DNA of 46,461 nt from Pseudobutyrivibrio sp. (lineage in GTDB: Bacteria > Bacillota > Clostridia > Lachnospirales > Lachnospiraceae). The first letter of the stretch is position 1, and each line of letters begins with the position of its first letter. The stretch spans positions 1-46,461 of the forward strand of contig JAILKL010000101.1 of NCBI GenBank assembly GCA_024693775.1, given 5' to 3'. Below the pieces are notes generated by a model, which worked only from the letters and a program-made list of their open reading frames with translations, was not told the origin of the DNA and did not search any database. Below, in pieces: positions 1 to 8,064 of this stretch. The translations under genes were made by a program, and so were the position numbers.

Positions 1-172
1 TGAAGAAATTGGAGAAACTGTTGAAGAACCTGAACCGGAGCCAGAGCCAGAGGCACCACCAGAGGAACCTAAGGATGATTCAATAGTTATTCCTGATGTA
101 GGAGTAGATTTAACAGATCCAAATAGGGTAATGAGTCCTGAAGAAATAGAAAAACTATTTGCAAATATTTAA
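1..172 (+). CDS. C-terminal end of an acidic Pro/Glu-rich protein (partial)
   Basis: Only the last 56 codons are present, read in frame from base 2 to a TAA. The visible part begins with a run of alternating Glu and Pro residues (EPEPEPEPEAPPEEP), an extended acidic linker, then a hydrophobic stretch (SIVIPDVGVDL), and ends in MSPEEIEKLFANI. The last segment resembles the short amphipathic EIDALL-type motif found at the start of FliM and related flagellar switch proteins, but here it is C-terminal. The function cannot be named from this fragment. A hairpin terminator follows seven bases after the stop codon. Confidence 0.75.
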   Translation, partial: EEIGETVEEPEPEPEPEAPPEEPKDDSIVIPDVGVDLTDPNRVMSPEEIEKLFANI

Positions 173-178
173 TAACAT

Positions 179-207
179 GCACCTGTCACTAGGCAGGTGC
201 TTTATTT
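179..207 (+). terminator. Rho-independent terminator of the partial upstream gene
   Basis: A 7-bp perfect stem, GCACCTG (179-185) with CAGGTGC (194-200), closes an 8-base loop and is followed by TTTATTT. It sits directly after the stop codon of the first gene. Confidence 0.75.
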
Positions 208-227
208 AATAAAAAATAAAAAAACAC

Positions 228-256
228 TTGCAAAAAGTTCTAATAGGTTATATAAT
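228..256 (+). promoter_or_regulatory. Sigma-A type promoter of tRNA-Lys
   Basis: TTGCAA (228-233) and a perfect TATAAT (251-256) are separated by 17 bases. Predicted initiation near 263 is about 20 bases before the mature tRNA. Confidence 0.7.
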
Positions 257-284
257 AATCCATGTTGCTGAGGCAATTGGATAT

Positions 285-357
285 GCGCGATTAGCTCAGC
301 TGGCAGAGCACCTGACTCTTAATCAGGGTGTCCAGGGTTCGAACCCCTGATCGCGCA
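285..357 (+). tRNA. tRNA-Lys (anticodon CTT)
   Basis: The 73-base cloverleaf has a GCGCGAT/ATCGCGC acceptor stem, a D arm with GCTC/GAGC, an anticodon arm CCTGA-CTCTTAA-TCAGG that places CTT at positions 34-36, and a T arm CAGGG-TTCGAAC-CCCTG. The discriminator base is A. The CCA end is not encoded (CTT follows), so it must be added enzymatically. It has its own promoter and terminator and so is a single-gene unit. It reads AAG lysine codons. Confidence 0.96.
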
Positions 358-361
358 CTTA

Positions 362-389
362 ACCGTCGATATGTGTCGACGGTTTTTTT
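362..389 (+). terminator. Terminator of tRNA-Lys
   Basis: ACCGTCGA (362-369) pairs with TCGACGGT (376-383) over a 6-base loop and runs into eight T residues. It lies five bases after the tRNA. Confidence 0.9.
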
Positions 390-406
390 GTATATAAAAA
401 TAAATC

Positions 407-434
407 AAAAAATCCTCCACTATAAAAGTGGAGG
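407..434 (-). terminator. Terminator of trmB (minus strand)
   Basis: CCTCCAC (414-420) pairs with GTGGAGG (428-434). Read on the minus strand the hairpin follows the trmB stop codon by nine bases and is followed by a T-run (the A-run at 407-412). Confidence 0.85.
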
Positions 435-443
435 TATAATATA

Positions 444-1088
444 TTATCTACTAGCTATAAGCTTAAAAATAGGATTTCCCTGACTAGAAAATTTTTCTTC
501 ATATTCTGTCATAACATTTCCCTCATTCATAGCAGAATCATTATGCAAATCATAAGTAACAGCATCTAATTTCCATAGAGGATGATTTGTAATTTCCTCA
601 ACAGAAAAATCAAATAAATCTTTATTATCTGTTTTAAATTCAATATGACCATCTAAAGCCAATATAGAATTATACCTATTTAAAAATGTAGATGAGGTAA
701 GACGACGCTTAGCGTGTCTATCCTTTGGCCAAGGATCACTAAAATTAAGATAAATTCTATCAATCTCTCTACATGAAAAAATATCAAGAATATCGGCAGC
801 ATCAAAGCAAATAAAACGAAGATTAGGAATTTCTTCCTCTTCAACTTTTTGAACAGCACGTAATAAAACGCTAGTGTATCGTTCTATACCGATATAATTA
901 ATATTTGGATTTTGTTTTGCCAGTGTAGTGATAAACTGACCCTTGCCCATACCTATCTCGATATAGAGTGGATTATCATTTTGAAAAAGCTCTGATTTAT
1001 ATTTACCCTTAAGCTTTATTGGTTGATTGATACAGTATGGACTGCTAGCAACTACCTCATCAGCTCCAGGGATATTTCTTAATCTCAT
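444..1088 (-). CDS. trmB: tRNA (guanine-N7)-methyltransferase TrmB
   Basis: TrmB methylates G46 in the variable loop of many tRNAs using S-adenosylmethionine. The 214-residue protein has the SAM-binding glycine motif IEIGMGKGQF (about residues 43-52) and the TrmB signature SDPWPKDRHAKRRL (about 117-130), which holds the catalytic region. The length is normal for the family. I chose the ATG at 1088 because GGAGGT lies just upstream at the right distance; an earlier in-frame ATG ten codons upstream has no ribosome site. It is transcribed alone, divergent from dacF, with its own terminator. The neighbouring tRNA gene is probably coincidental. Confidence 0.93.
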   Translation of the reverse strand: MRLRNIPGADEVVASSPYCINQPIKLKGKYKSELFQNDNPLYIEIGMGKGQFITTLAKQNPNINYIGIERYTSVLLRAVQKVEEEEIPNLRFICFDAADILDIFSCREIDRIYLNFSDPWPKDRHAKRRLTSSTFLNRYNSILALDGHIEFKTDNKDLFDFSVEEITNHPLWKLDAVTYDLHNDSAMNEGNVMTEYEEKFSSQGNPIFKLIASR

Positions 1089-1158
1089 AATTACCTCCAA
1101 AAATAAAATCTTTTGCACTCGAAGGATATATTATAACATAATTTTTTCAATAATAGTA

Positions 1159-1188
1159 TTGCAAGTATATAAAAAGGAAGTTTATACT
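1159..1188 (+). promoter_or_regulatory. Candidate promoter of dacF
   Basis: TTGCAA (1159-1164) and TATACT (1183-1188) are 18 bases apart, 24 bases before the dacF ATG. Confidence 0.5.
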
Positions 1189-1212
1189 AGATAAGCGAAA
1201 AGGAATAAGATT

Positions 1213-2604
1213 ATGATTATAAAGAAACATATTACAAAGGCAATAGCCTTTCTATTTTTATTTAATGGGCTATTGGCAGCCCAAACCAATATTGCAAAAG
1301 CAGCAGATTATTGGCCAAACAGTGTTGGAGTTACAGCTGAATCGGCTATTATCATGGAGCAGGAAACGGGAACGATTCTATATTCTAAGAATATAGATGA
1401 GGAACATTTTCCAGCTAGTATTACAAAAATAATGACTGCTCTAATAGTTCTTGAAAAATGCGATTTGGATGAAAAGGTAACCTTTTCAGCTGAAGCAGTT
1501 TATGGAACGGAGTTAGGCTCTTCAAGTATCGCCCGCGATGTAAATGAAGAGATGACAGTTGAGCAAACGTTGTATGGAATGATGCTGGAATCCGCTAATG
1601 AATGTGCCTATGCTTTAGGTGAGCATGTGGCAGGAGATATACCATCTTTTGTTGATATGATGAATGCTAAAGCAAAAGAGTTGGGGTGTACACATACTCA
1701 TTTTAATAATACAAATGGACTTCCTGATGATGAGCATTATACAACAGCACATGATATGGCATTGATTGCCAGGGCAGCATATGAAATACCTAAGTTTGCC
1801 GAAATAGTAGGAACAAAAAATTATACGATTCCACCTACTAACAAGCACGCTGATCCAACACCACTTAACAATCATCATCAAATGCTACATTATTACAAGA
1901 CTAATAAATATCTTTATGATTATTGTTTAGGTGGTAAGACAGGATATACTGTAGTGGCAGGTGCAACCTTAGTTACATACGCTAAAAAGGATGGCATGAC
2001 GCTAATCTGCGTTGTTATGAAGGATACAACAACAGATGAATATATAGATACAACAAATCTGTTTGAATATTGCTTCGATAACTTTAGTACCAATAAGGTG
2101 GCAGATTTCGCATCAATATCTGAGGATGATACAAATGTAACTGGAATTCTTAGCGAGAATAGCGATTTAATTAAGATAGATAAATCAGGCCTAGTAGTAA
2201 TTCCAAAGACAGCAAGTGTGTTAGATGTGCAGGCCGAGGTTGTTCCATATTCGGAAAAAGATAACAGCTCAGTTATAGGGCAGCTAAGATACACCTATGC
2301 AGGTCGAGAGGTAGGATTTGCAAATCTGGTATTTACTAGTGCACAGACAGGAAGCTATCCATTCGATAATTTACCTGTAGAGAAGGGTGGTAGTGGAAAA
2401 GATTACATCCAGGTAAACTATCCTAAAATCGGATTGATATTACTAGTACTTGCAGTAGTTATTGCAATCATCCTTTACATAAGAAGTAAATCTAGTGAAA
2501 TTCTCTTATTCAAGCATAGATATACAAGCAGGCATGCAAAGCCTTCTACAAAAGGCATGGTTATCATAAGGAATAACGGAAAAAAGAGAAGAAAACGTAG
2601 ATAA
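1213..2604 (+). CDS. dacF: D-alanyl-D-alanine carboxypeptidase, DacF/PBP5 type
   Basis: This is a serine-type D,D-carboxypeptidase (peptidase family S11) that removes the terminal D-Ala from peptidoglycan stem pentapeptides outside the membrane. An N-terminal signal sequence covers about residues 8-31. The penicillin-binding motifs are complete: S69-I-T-K72 (nucleophile and base), S127-A-N129 and K242-T-G244. A beta-rich C-terminal domain follows, then a hydrophobic helix near residues 404-425 and a very basic tail (GKKRRKRR). A membrane-spanning helix with a cytoplasmic basic tail differs from the amphipathic anchor of E. coli PBP5 but is common in Clostridia. It is monocistronic. The ribosome site (AAAAGGAATAAG) is weak. 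Confidence 0.93.
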   Translation: MIIKKHITKAIAFLFLFNGLLAAQTNIAKAADYWPNSVGVTAESAIIMEQETGTILYSKNIDEEHFPASITKIMTALIVLEKCDLDEKVTFSAEAVYGTELGSSSIARDVNEEMTVEQTLYGMMLESANECAYALGEHVAGDIPSFVDMMNAKAKELGCTHTHFNNTNGLPDDEHYTTAHDMALIARAAYEIPKFAEIVGTKNYTIPPTNKHADPTPLNNHHQMLHYYKTNKYLYDYCLGGKTGYTVVAGATLVTYAKKDGMTLICVVMKDTTTDEYIDTTNLFEYCFDNFSTNKVADFASISEDDTNVTGILSENSDLIKIDKSGLVVIPKTASVLDVQAEVVPYSEKDNSSVIGQLRYTYAGREVGFANLVFTSAQTGSYPFDNLPVEKGGSGKDYIQVNYPKIGLILLVLAVVIAIILYIRSKSSEILLFKHRYTSRHAKPSTKGMVIIRNNGKKRRKRR

Positions 2605-2652
2605 AGACAATAATTGTCTGTAATACATCAATAAAAGACATAATGAAATATA

Positions 2653-2685
2653 AAAAGACAGCTGATTTTTATCATGCTGTCTTTT
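2653..2685. terminator. Bidirectional terminator between dacF and the convergent gene
   Basis: AAAAGACAGC (2653-2662) pairs with GCTGTCTTTT (2676-2685). The A-run and T-run on either side suit termination in both directions, and the two flanking genes converge on it. Confidence 0.75.
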
Positions 2686-2732
2686 ATATTACGCATAGAC
2701 ATGAAATTATTTGTATATTAAATACAAACAAA

Positions 2733-3245
2733 TCATCTATTTATCAAACTATTTATCATAATTTCTAGCTGTTGTTTATTGTTAGTGAACAAAATTAATC
2801 CGTTAGAAGAATTAATAATAGTAATTATTTTATCAGCAAAGGTTTCTGATTCAGAGAGAAGCTGATATAGATAATCCTTGTAGGTGCCATCTGCTTTAAG
2901 GAAGAGTGTTTGATAATCTTCGAAAGCAGTAAGCTGGCAATTACATTTTTGCATCATAAAGGCTATTTCTTTATCCTGATTTAACTGCGCCTCAGTTTTA
3001 TTGATGATGAAATAACCACGTTCATCCTTTGGCATACCAAGAGATTTTACTGCACGCTGAACTTGCTTGGTAAGACTTTCACTGGCAGGATATAAAGATT
3101 TAAAATATCCCATGAAATCGGATGCAGTTTTAAAGTGTTCATTAGTCCCACGTTCCAACACTTCAGTCATCAAAATCTTTTTGATAATCTTCTCACATTC
3201 CTTACGTGAAGGATTTTTTCTAAGCCCCATAGTTTCTTCAGACAT
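2733..3245 (-). CDS. Unknown 170-residue protein with an ArgR-like outline
   Basis: I do not recognise this gene with certainty. Residues 14-80 are helical and basic and end in LGMPKDERGYFIIN, which resembles a winged-helix DNA-binding domain. Residues 112-170 (a KADGTYKDYLYQLL helix, then IITIINSSNGLILFTNN and a final helix) follow the pattern of the arginine-repressor oligomerisation domain, where a similar segment ends in a GDDTILV strand; the two Asp residues that bind arginine are not evident (SSNGLIL). If related, it would be an ArgR-fold regulator with altered ligand binding. The start is supported by GGAGG upstream. It is monocistronic, and its 5' end faces the AbiE-like operon, so it could regulate that pair. 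The function is inference only. Confidence 0.55.
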   Translation of the reverse strand: MSEETMGLRKNPSRKECEKIIKKILMTEVLERGTNEHFKTASDFMGYFKSLYPASESLTKQVQRAVKSLGMPKDERGYFIINKTEAQLNQDKEIAFMMQKCNCQLTAFEDYQTLFLKADGTYKDYLYQLLSESETFADKIITIINSSNGLILFTNNKQQLEIMINSLINR

Positions 3246-3359
3246 ATTTTAACCTCCAAAGACATCATATTTTGTATTATCTAAATTATAAGACAGTAAA
3301 TAAACAAATAAAAGACAGCAACTGTTACAAAAATAGAATGTGAAGAATTGGTTAATTAA

Positions 3360-3388
3360 TTGACTTCCCAGATTTACAATGGGATAAT
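3360..3388 (+). promoter_or_regulatory. Promoter of the AbiE-like operon
   Basis: TTGACT (3360-3365) and GATAAT (3383-3388) are separated by 17 bases, 39 bases before the antitoxin start. It is one of the best promoter matches in the window. Confidence 0.65.
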
Positions 3389-3427
3389 GAAGAAAATAAC
3401 CTCGTGATGCATGTAGGAGTGGAAAAA

Positions 3428-4060
3428 ATGGAAAGTTTGTTTTCAAGGGATGAAAAGAAGCAATACCAGTTAGAACAAATAAATGATTTGGTAGAAAACA
3501 ATGGCGGATTAATCAAAACCAGCGAGATAGAGGCCCTTGGTGTTGATTACAGAAGAGTCCTAAAGTTTGTGGAGGAAGGCTATCTTATCAGAGTAAAAAG
3601 TGGATATTACACTACGAAATATTATGAGTGCTCTGAAGAAGACTGGATTTTTAAGCTTTTTGGTGAAGATGGAATCCTTACAATGGAATCTGCACTATGG
3701 GTATATGGCTATCTAAAGGATAGGCCCTATAAATGGAGTATAGCAATCAATAAGAACACTTCAAAATCCCGTTTCCACATAGATTATCCGATTGTAGAAC
3801 CATATTACACAGAACCAGAGGTCCTTGAGCTTGGTGCAACAGAAGCAGATTTTGCAGGTGGAAAAATGAAAATATACACTAAAGAGCGATTAATCTGTGA
3901 TGTGTTAAAATATCAGGAAAAAATGGACAGAGAGCTTTTCAAGCAAGGCGTATGGGCATACATCATGGATGAAAACAAAGACGTAGCAAAGCTGATGGAA
4001 TATGCCAAGGAACGTAAGGTATTGAAGAAGGTTCAAACGATGGTAGGCGTGTGGCTATGA
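3428..4060 (+). CDS. AbiEi-like type IV antitoxin
   Basis: AbiEi proteins repress their own operon and counteract the AbiEii nucleotidyltransferase toxin. The protein has an N-terminal winged-helix region (QLEQINDLVENNGGLIKTSE, then VDYRRVLKFVEEGYLIRVKSGYY), the AbiEi_4-type DNA-binding pattern in which a basic wing ends in GYY. A middle segment includes TMESALWVYGYL, and the C-terminal part includes YTKERLICDVLKYQ, matching the family signature 'ERTLCDLLR'. The length of 210 residues is normal. The ATG at 3428 has TAGGAG eight bases upstream; an in-frame ATG eight codons earlier lacks a site. It overlaps the next gene by four bases (ATGA), as expected for translational coupling of an antitoxin and toxin. 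Confidence 0.85.
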   Translation: MESLFSRDEKKQYQLEQINDLVENNGGLIKTSEIEALGVDYRRVLKFVEEGYLIRVKSGYYTTKYYECSEEDWIFKLFGEDGILTMESALWVYGYLKDRPYKWSIAINKNTSKSRFHIDYPIVEPYYTEPEVLELGATEADFAGGKMKIYTKERLICDVLKYQEKMDRELFKQGVWAYIMDENKDVAKLMEYAKERKVLKKVQTMVGVWL

Positions 4061-4911
4061 TAAATAGACTTGGAATAAAGGAAAAAGCAGAAAAACTGAA
4101 TATTCCATTTAGAAATCTTTTATCTGCAGCTGTTTCAGAAATTATTATTGAATTACTAGCAAACGGAAAGTATTGCAACGAACTATATCTATGCAATTAC
4201 AATGAATTTTCCAGTGAGATATATAAGGATAGCTGCATAACCAATATTTATTACGAGTACGTTAAGGATTTAGACGATAAGATGAGCATCCTTTACATGA
4301 GAGATATTCTAAAGGAAATCATGACAAAGGCTGCAATGGAAGGCTTTGCTGTAAATGGTTCTGTAGATGATTCAGGCATCATTCTGAAAATCACCGTAGA
4401 TGAAATGTATATACCTCTTCATCTATATTTTAGAAAGCACCATGGAAGCCAGGACCCAGAGAAAATTACATTACATTTAATAGCCTATGAAAATAGAAAA
4501 GTAGATGTTTTGACAAACCCAAAGGAAGAGGAATTATCAAAGCATTTGCTAGAGATAATAGAAAAGCTGGAATTAATTAACGATATGGATCATTATTTGA
4601 TTGCTTATGAAATCCTATCTGAAAATCCTGTGAATGGACGCAAGGTGAAAAATCGATTAGTAGAGCTTTTAAATGAAAAAGGTATAGTGATTGATGATAC
4701 CAGAATGAAGATGCTAGAAGGCTATACCGATTACACATATATGAAAAAGAAGTGGAAGGTGGAGTTACGCCAAAAAAAGAAGTCTGACCCAAGCTGGCCA
4801 GACGTAAATAAATGCATTGTTAATTTTTTGAGCCCAATATGGGAAGCCATGGAAAAGAATATGGTATTTCTAGGTGATTGGATGCCTCAATTAAAACGAT
4901 TCCTTGACTAG
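4057..4911 (+). CDS. AbiEii-like toxin partner with degenerate N-terminal half
   Basis: Position and length (284 residues) fit the AbiEii/DUF1814 nucleotidyltransferase toxin that pairs with AbiEi. The second half fits well: a helical region (EELSKHLLEIIEKLELINDMDHYLIAYEIL), then YTYMKKKWKVELRQKK and VNKCIVNFLSPIWEAM, the family's typical ending. The first half lacks the expected catalytic features: no GGTAL-type motif and no R-x-S-x-D-x-D aspartate pair can be found around LLANGKYCNELYLCNYNEF. It may be an inactive or repurposed toxin. I chose the ATG at 4057, which overlaps the antitoxin stop; a GTG at 4051 is also in frame. The gene ends two bases from the convergent mobA-like gene with no terminator between them. 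Confidence 0.65.
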   Translation: MINRLGIKEKAEKLNIPFRNLLSAAVSEIIIELLANGKYCNELYLCNYNEFSSEIYKDSCITNIYYEYVKDLDDKMSILYMRDILKEIMTKAAMEGFAVNGSVDDSGIILKITVDEMYIPLHLYFRKHHGSQDPEKITLHLIAYENRKVDVLTNPKEEELSKHLLEIIEKLELINDMDHYLIAYEILSENPVNGRKVKNRLVELLNEKGIVIDDTRMKMLEGYTDYTYMKKKWKVELRQKKKSDPSWPDVNKCIVNFLSPIWEAMEKNMVFLGDWMPQLKRFLD

Positions 4912-4913
4912 TG

Positions 4914-5531
4914 TTAGCACACAAAATTATGCTTTAAGATTGAGAAAACGGCATAATAATATGAGCGTCTATCATTCACTTTATAAAACTGTTGCTCTAC
5001 AGATATTTTTGAAATACCTTCGATTTCTTTTGTATCCACCAGATTAGTGTGGCATTTATCCTGTAAAAAGTTGTGTGTAGTATTTTTAAAGAATATGCTT
5101 TTAAAAAGGGGGCCTATGCAGCGTTTACTGTAGACTCCGCAAATAGTGTCCAACTGTTCTTCTTTGAAATTAAAGGTAGTAAAATCGTAGTTGGATGAGT
5201 GCTCATATAAAAGCATTGCAGTACGAGGATCTAAAAAAGGCGTATCCACGGACATAATGAAAGCTCTATCTCCAGTAATCATTGTAAGGCAGGAAAGAAT
5301 TGCACCAAAAGGGCCAGCTTTTCTTGAAATATCGGGAATTTCAATAGCGTTTAAACCAAGATGAGTAAGGTCGCCCCTTTCATTGACAGAAAGATAAATC
5401 TTATCAAAATATGGACTGAATTTGTCGAAGATATATTCAACCATAGTTTTATCCTCAAATGGTAAAAGAGCTTTTTTAGTTCCCATACGAGAGCTATCTC
5501 CGCCGCAAAGGATTACTAGTGTTTTGTTCAT
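4914..5531 (-). CDS. MobA-like NTP transferase
   Basis: The N-terminus LVILCGGDSSRMGTKKALLPF is the nucleotide-binding signature of MobA, the enzyme that attaches GMP to molybdopterin (usual form LAGGxSxRMGxxKA). SVDTPFLDP near residue 97 corresponds to the metal-binding DxP segment. The length of 205 residues is typical. No other molybdenum-cofactor genes are visible nearby, so the exact substrate remains open; related enzymes transfer CMP or other nucleotides. Choosing the ATG at 5531 puts GGAGG six bases upstream. It is divergent from the decarboxylase gene across a 67-base gap. Confidence 0.75.
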   Translation of the reverse strand: MNKTLVILCGGDSSRMGTKKALLPFEDKTMVEYIFDKFSPYFDKIYLSVNERGDLTHLGLNAIEIPDISRKAGPFGAILSCLTMITGDRAFIMSVDTPFLDPRTAMLLYEHSSNYDFTTFNFKEEQLDTICGVYSKRCIGPLFKSIFFKNTTHNFLQDKCHTNLVDTKEIEGISKISVEQQFYKVNDRRSYYYAVFSILKHNFVC

Positions 5532-5598
5532 GTGTGCCTCCATATATTTTGAATAAATACATTATATTGATTATCAATTAAAAATAAAAGTAAGAAAC

Positions 5599-6963
5599 AT
5601 GAGTTTAAAGAAAAGATTAGAAAACTATAAAAAATCAAATATGTATCCCTTTCACATGCCAGGCCATAAAAGGATGTTAGATGGATGTTATCAGATAGAT
5701 ATGACTGAGGTAGAAGGAGTGGATGATTTACATGATCCAGAAGATGTAATAGCATTGGATGAGAATCGTCTTGCCACTCTTTATGGAGTAGATAAAGCCT
5801 TCATGCTGGTAGGTGGCTCCACAGTAGGTAACCTTTCAGCAATCTATGCCTGCTTAATGGAAAACGATTATGTTTTAATACAAAGAAATTCACATAAAAG
5901 CGTCTATAATGGCGCTACCATTAGGCATTTAAAGGTAGGATACATAAACCCAAAGTTGGATGAAAATGGAATATATAAAGCCGCAACCTTAGAGGAAATA
6001 AAGGAGAGCGTGGTAGCTGCTAAAACAAAACCAAAGGCAATAGTAATCACATCTCCAACCTATGAGGGATATTATTGCAATATAGAAAAGATTGCAGAAT
6101 ATTGCAGAAGTGAAAATATAATTTTGATTGTTGATGAAGCACATGGAGCACATTTAGGATTTCATGAGAGTTTTCCTCATCAGGCAGCTGGCAAGGCAGA
6201 TGTAGTAATTACAAGTCTGCATAAGACATTACCATGTCTAACACAAACGGCAGCACTATTGATATCTACAAATAGAGTGGATATCACAGGCTTTAGAGAG
6301 GCGCTAGATATATTTGAAACAAGCTCTCCAAGCTATGTGCTGATGAATTCCATTAGTCAGTGCATAGATGTAATGGAGGATAACAGGGATTACTATGATA
6401 AATATGTGGATAACCTAAATGATTTCTATAAGATCCGTGGAAAATTGAAACACTTAGAAGTTATTAGCGAAGAAGCTGATAAAAAGGATATTGGAAAGCT
6501 TGTAATATCCACAAAACACACAAATCTATCTGGGGTTGAGCTGGCCAAAATCTTAAGAGAAAAATACGAAATTGAAACAGAATTATCAAGCTTTTCATAC
6601 GTGTTGGCAATGACTAGCTTTATGGATACAAAAGAGGGATTTGAACGATTAAAGAAAGCTTTACTGGAAATAGATAAAGCTATCACAGTTGGCGAAATAA
6701 AGGTGCCTATACTATATGCAGTAACTCCAAATAAAAGGATGGAGCTATGGGAGGCAAAAACATCAGCTGTTATTGAAATACCTTTGGAAGAGTCTCATGG
6801 TAGAATAAGTAGTACTATGGTATGTCTATATCCACCAGGCGCTCCTGTGATAGTGCCAGGTGAAGAAATATCAAATCAATCTATAGAAATAATCAACAAC
6901 GCATTGAAAACAGGAATACACGTGACAGGATTGAATAAAGGAAGAATCTGCGTTGTCAATTAG
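5599..6963 (+). CDS. Orn/Lys/Arg decarboxylase family PLP enzyme (YaaO-like)
   Basis: This belongs to the small type of fold-I basic amino acid decarboxylases, like B. subtilis YaaO/SpeA, which make agmatine or cadaverine from arginine or lysine. The N-terminal MYPFHMPGHKR motif is diagnostic. The cofactor site shows DEAHGAH at 179-185 (Asp pairs with the pyridine nitrogen) and SLHKT at 206-210, with K209 as the Schiff-base lysine. At 454 residues it lacks the wing domain of the large E. coli enzymes. It heads a run of co-directional genes that matches the B. subtilis yaaO-tmk-yaaR-holB order. The substrate (Arg, Lys or Orn) cannot be decided from sequence. The ribosome site (AGTAAG) is weak. 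Confidence 0.88.
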   Translation: MSLKKRLENYKKSNMYPFHMPGHKRMLDGCYQIDMTEVEGVDDLHDPEDVIALDENRLATLYGVDKAFMLVGGSTVGNLSAIYACLMENDYVLIQRNSHKSVYNGATIRHLKVGYINPKLDENGIYKAATLEEIKESVVAAKTKPKAIVITSPTYEGYYCNIEKIAEYCRSENIILIVDEAHGAHLGFHESFPHQAAGKADVVITSLHKTLPCLTQTAALLISTNRVDITGFREALDIFETSSPSYVLMNSISQCIDVMEDNRDYYDKYVDNLNDFYKIRGKLKHLEVISEEADKKDIGKLVISTKHTNLSGVELAKILREKYEIETELSSFSYVLAMTSFMDTKEGFERLKKALLEIDKAITVGEIKVPILYAVTPNKRMELWEAKTSAVIEIPLEESHGRISSTMVCLYPPGAPVIVPGEEISNQSIEIINNALKTGIHVTGLNKGRICVVN

Positions 6964-7009
6964 CACTGCGTGAATTATACTTGAATTAGTAAATTATAAA
7001 GAGGACGAT

Positions 7010-7603
7010 ATGGGAAGTATTTATTGCATAATGGGCAAAAGCTCATCAGGTAAGGACACAATATTTAAGCTTTTGCTTGGAAGGGACGATTTACAATTAA
7101 AGCGAATCGTTTCTTATACAACAAGGCCAATCAGAGATAATGAAAAGCCTGGTGAAGAATACAATTACGTTTCAATCGAAAAAAAGGATAGCCTCATAGA
7201 AGAGGGAAAAGTGATTGAAATCAGAAAATACGATACAGTACATGGACCATGGTTCTATTTCACTGTAGATGATGGAAAAATCGATTTACAAAACAATGAT
7301 TATCTTCTTATCGGAACAGTTGAAAGCTTCGTAAAAATTAGGGATTACTACGGTGAGGACGTTGTTTTGCCGATATATATAGAAGTAGATGATGGCTTAA
7401 GACTTTCACGAGCATTAGAGCGAGAAAGACAGCAATCAAGTCCAAAATACGAGGAGATGTGTAGGCGATTTTTAGCTGACCAGCAGGATTTTTCAGAGGA
7501 AAAGCTGAAGGCAGCAAGGGTGTCAAATCGTTTCAACAATGATGATGACAGCATAAATACTAGTGAAAAAATCGCTGAGTTTATAAAAAAGAGAAGGGGT
7601 TAG
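7010..7603 (+). CDS. Guanylate kinase-like P-loop protein
   Basis: It has a guanylate-kinase-type core: a Walker A loop G9-K-S-S-S-G-K15-D-T, then [23 protein letters not shown], which matches the GMP-binding YTTRxPRxGExxGxdYxF pattern, and a lid region rich in Arg ([10 protein letters not shown]). The P-loop differs from the classical Gmk GPSGxGKST, so this is probably a paralogue and not the essential Gmk. It sits where Bacillus carries tmk (thymidylate kinase) between yaaO and yaaR. It may phosphorylate GMP or another nucleoside monophosphate, or serve as a regulator. It starts after GAGGACG and ends one base before the yaaR start. Confidence 0.8.
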   Translation: MGSIYCIMGKSSSGKDTIFKLLLGRDDLQLKRIVSYTTRPIRDNEKPGEEYNYVSIEKKDSLIEEGKVIEIRKYDTVHGPWFYFTVDDGKIDLQNNDYLLIGTVESFVKIRDYYGEDVVLPIYIEVDDGLRLSRALERERQQSSPKYEEMCRRFLADQQDFSEEKLKAARVSNRFNNDDDSINTSEKIAEFIKKRRG

Positions 7604-7604
7604 C

Positions 7605-8045
7605 ATGGATATACGAGTAAGTGATGTAAGTCAGGTTCAACCAACAGAAGGTGCAAAGCAAACTGCTCCTGTGGATGATACTTTTAAATTTACACTTGCA
7701 GCGGCAGTAAATGATGCAGATTTGCAGGAAAAGCTTACCAATCTATTGAATGATATAACAACCCAGGGAAAGCTTCTGTCTGAGCACATGGATATCAGAG
7801 ATATGAAGCGTTACAGAGGACTGGTAAAGGATTTCCTAAATGAAGTAGTAAATCGTAGCCATAAGTTTTCCAGAGAAAACTTCCTCGACAGACGTGGTCG
7901 TCACAGAGTTTATGGCATGATAAAGCTTGTGGATGAGCAAATGGATGAGCTTGCCTCAGCTTTAGTGCAGGATGAGAAAGACCATTTAGATATTTTAAAC
8001 AAGGTAGATGAAATCCGAGGATTACTATTAGATATCATCACCTAG
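7605..8045 (+). CDS. yaaR: YaaR family protein (DUF327)
   Basis: This short, mostly helical protein of 146 residues matches the YaaR family: a variable N-terminus, then [32 protein letters not shown] and [19 protein letters not shown], the conserved segments. The molecular role is unknown. The gene nearly always lies directly before holB in Firmicutes, as here. It starts one base after the previous stop, so translation is likely coupled. Confidence 0.85.
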   Translation: MDIRVSDVSQVQPTEGAKQTAPVDDTFKFTLAAAVNDADLQEKLTNLLNDITTQGKLLSEHMDIRDMKRYRGLVKDFLNEVVNRSHKFSRENFLDRRGRHRVYGMIKLVDEQMDELASALVQDEKDHLDILNKVDEIRGLLLDIIT

Positions 8046-8064
8046 ATTAGGAGAATTTTGTTAG

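Noticed and set aside
3300-5550. A mobile island around the AbiE-like genes
   Set aside because: No integrase, transposase, terminal repeats or attachment duplication could be seen, and the flanking genes show similar base use.
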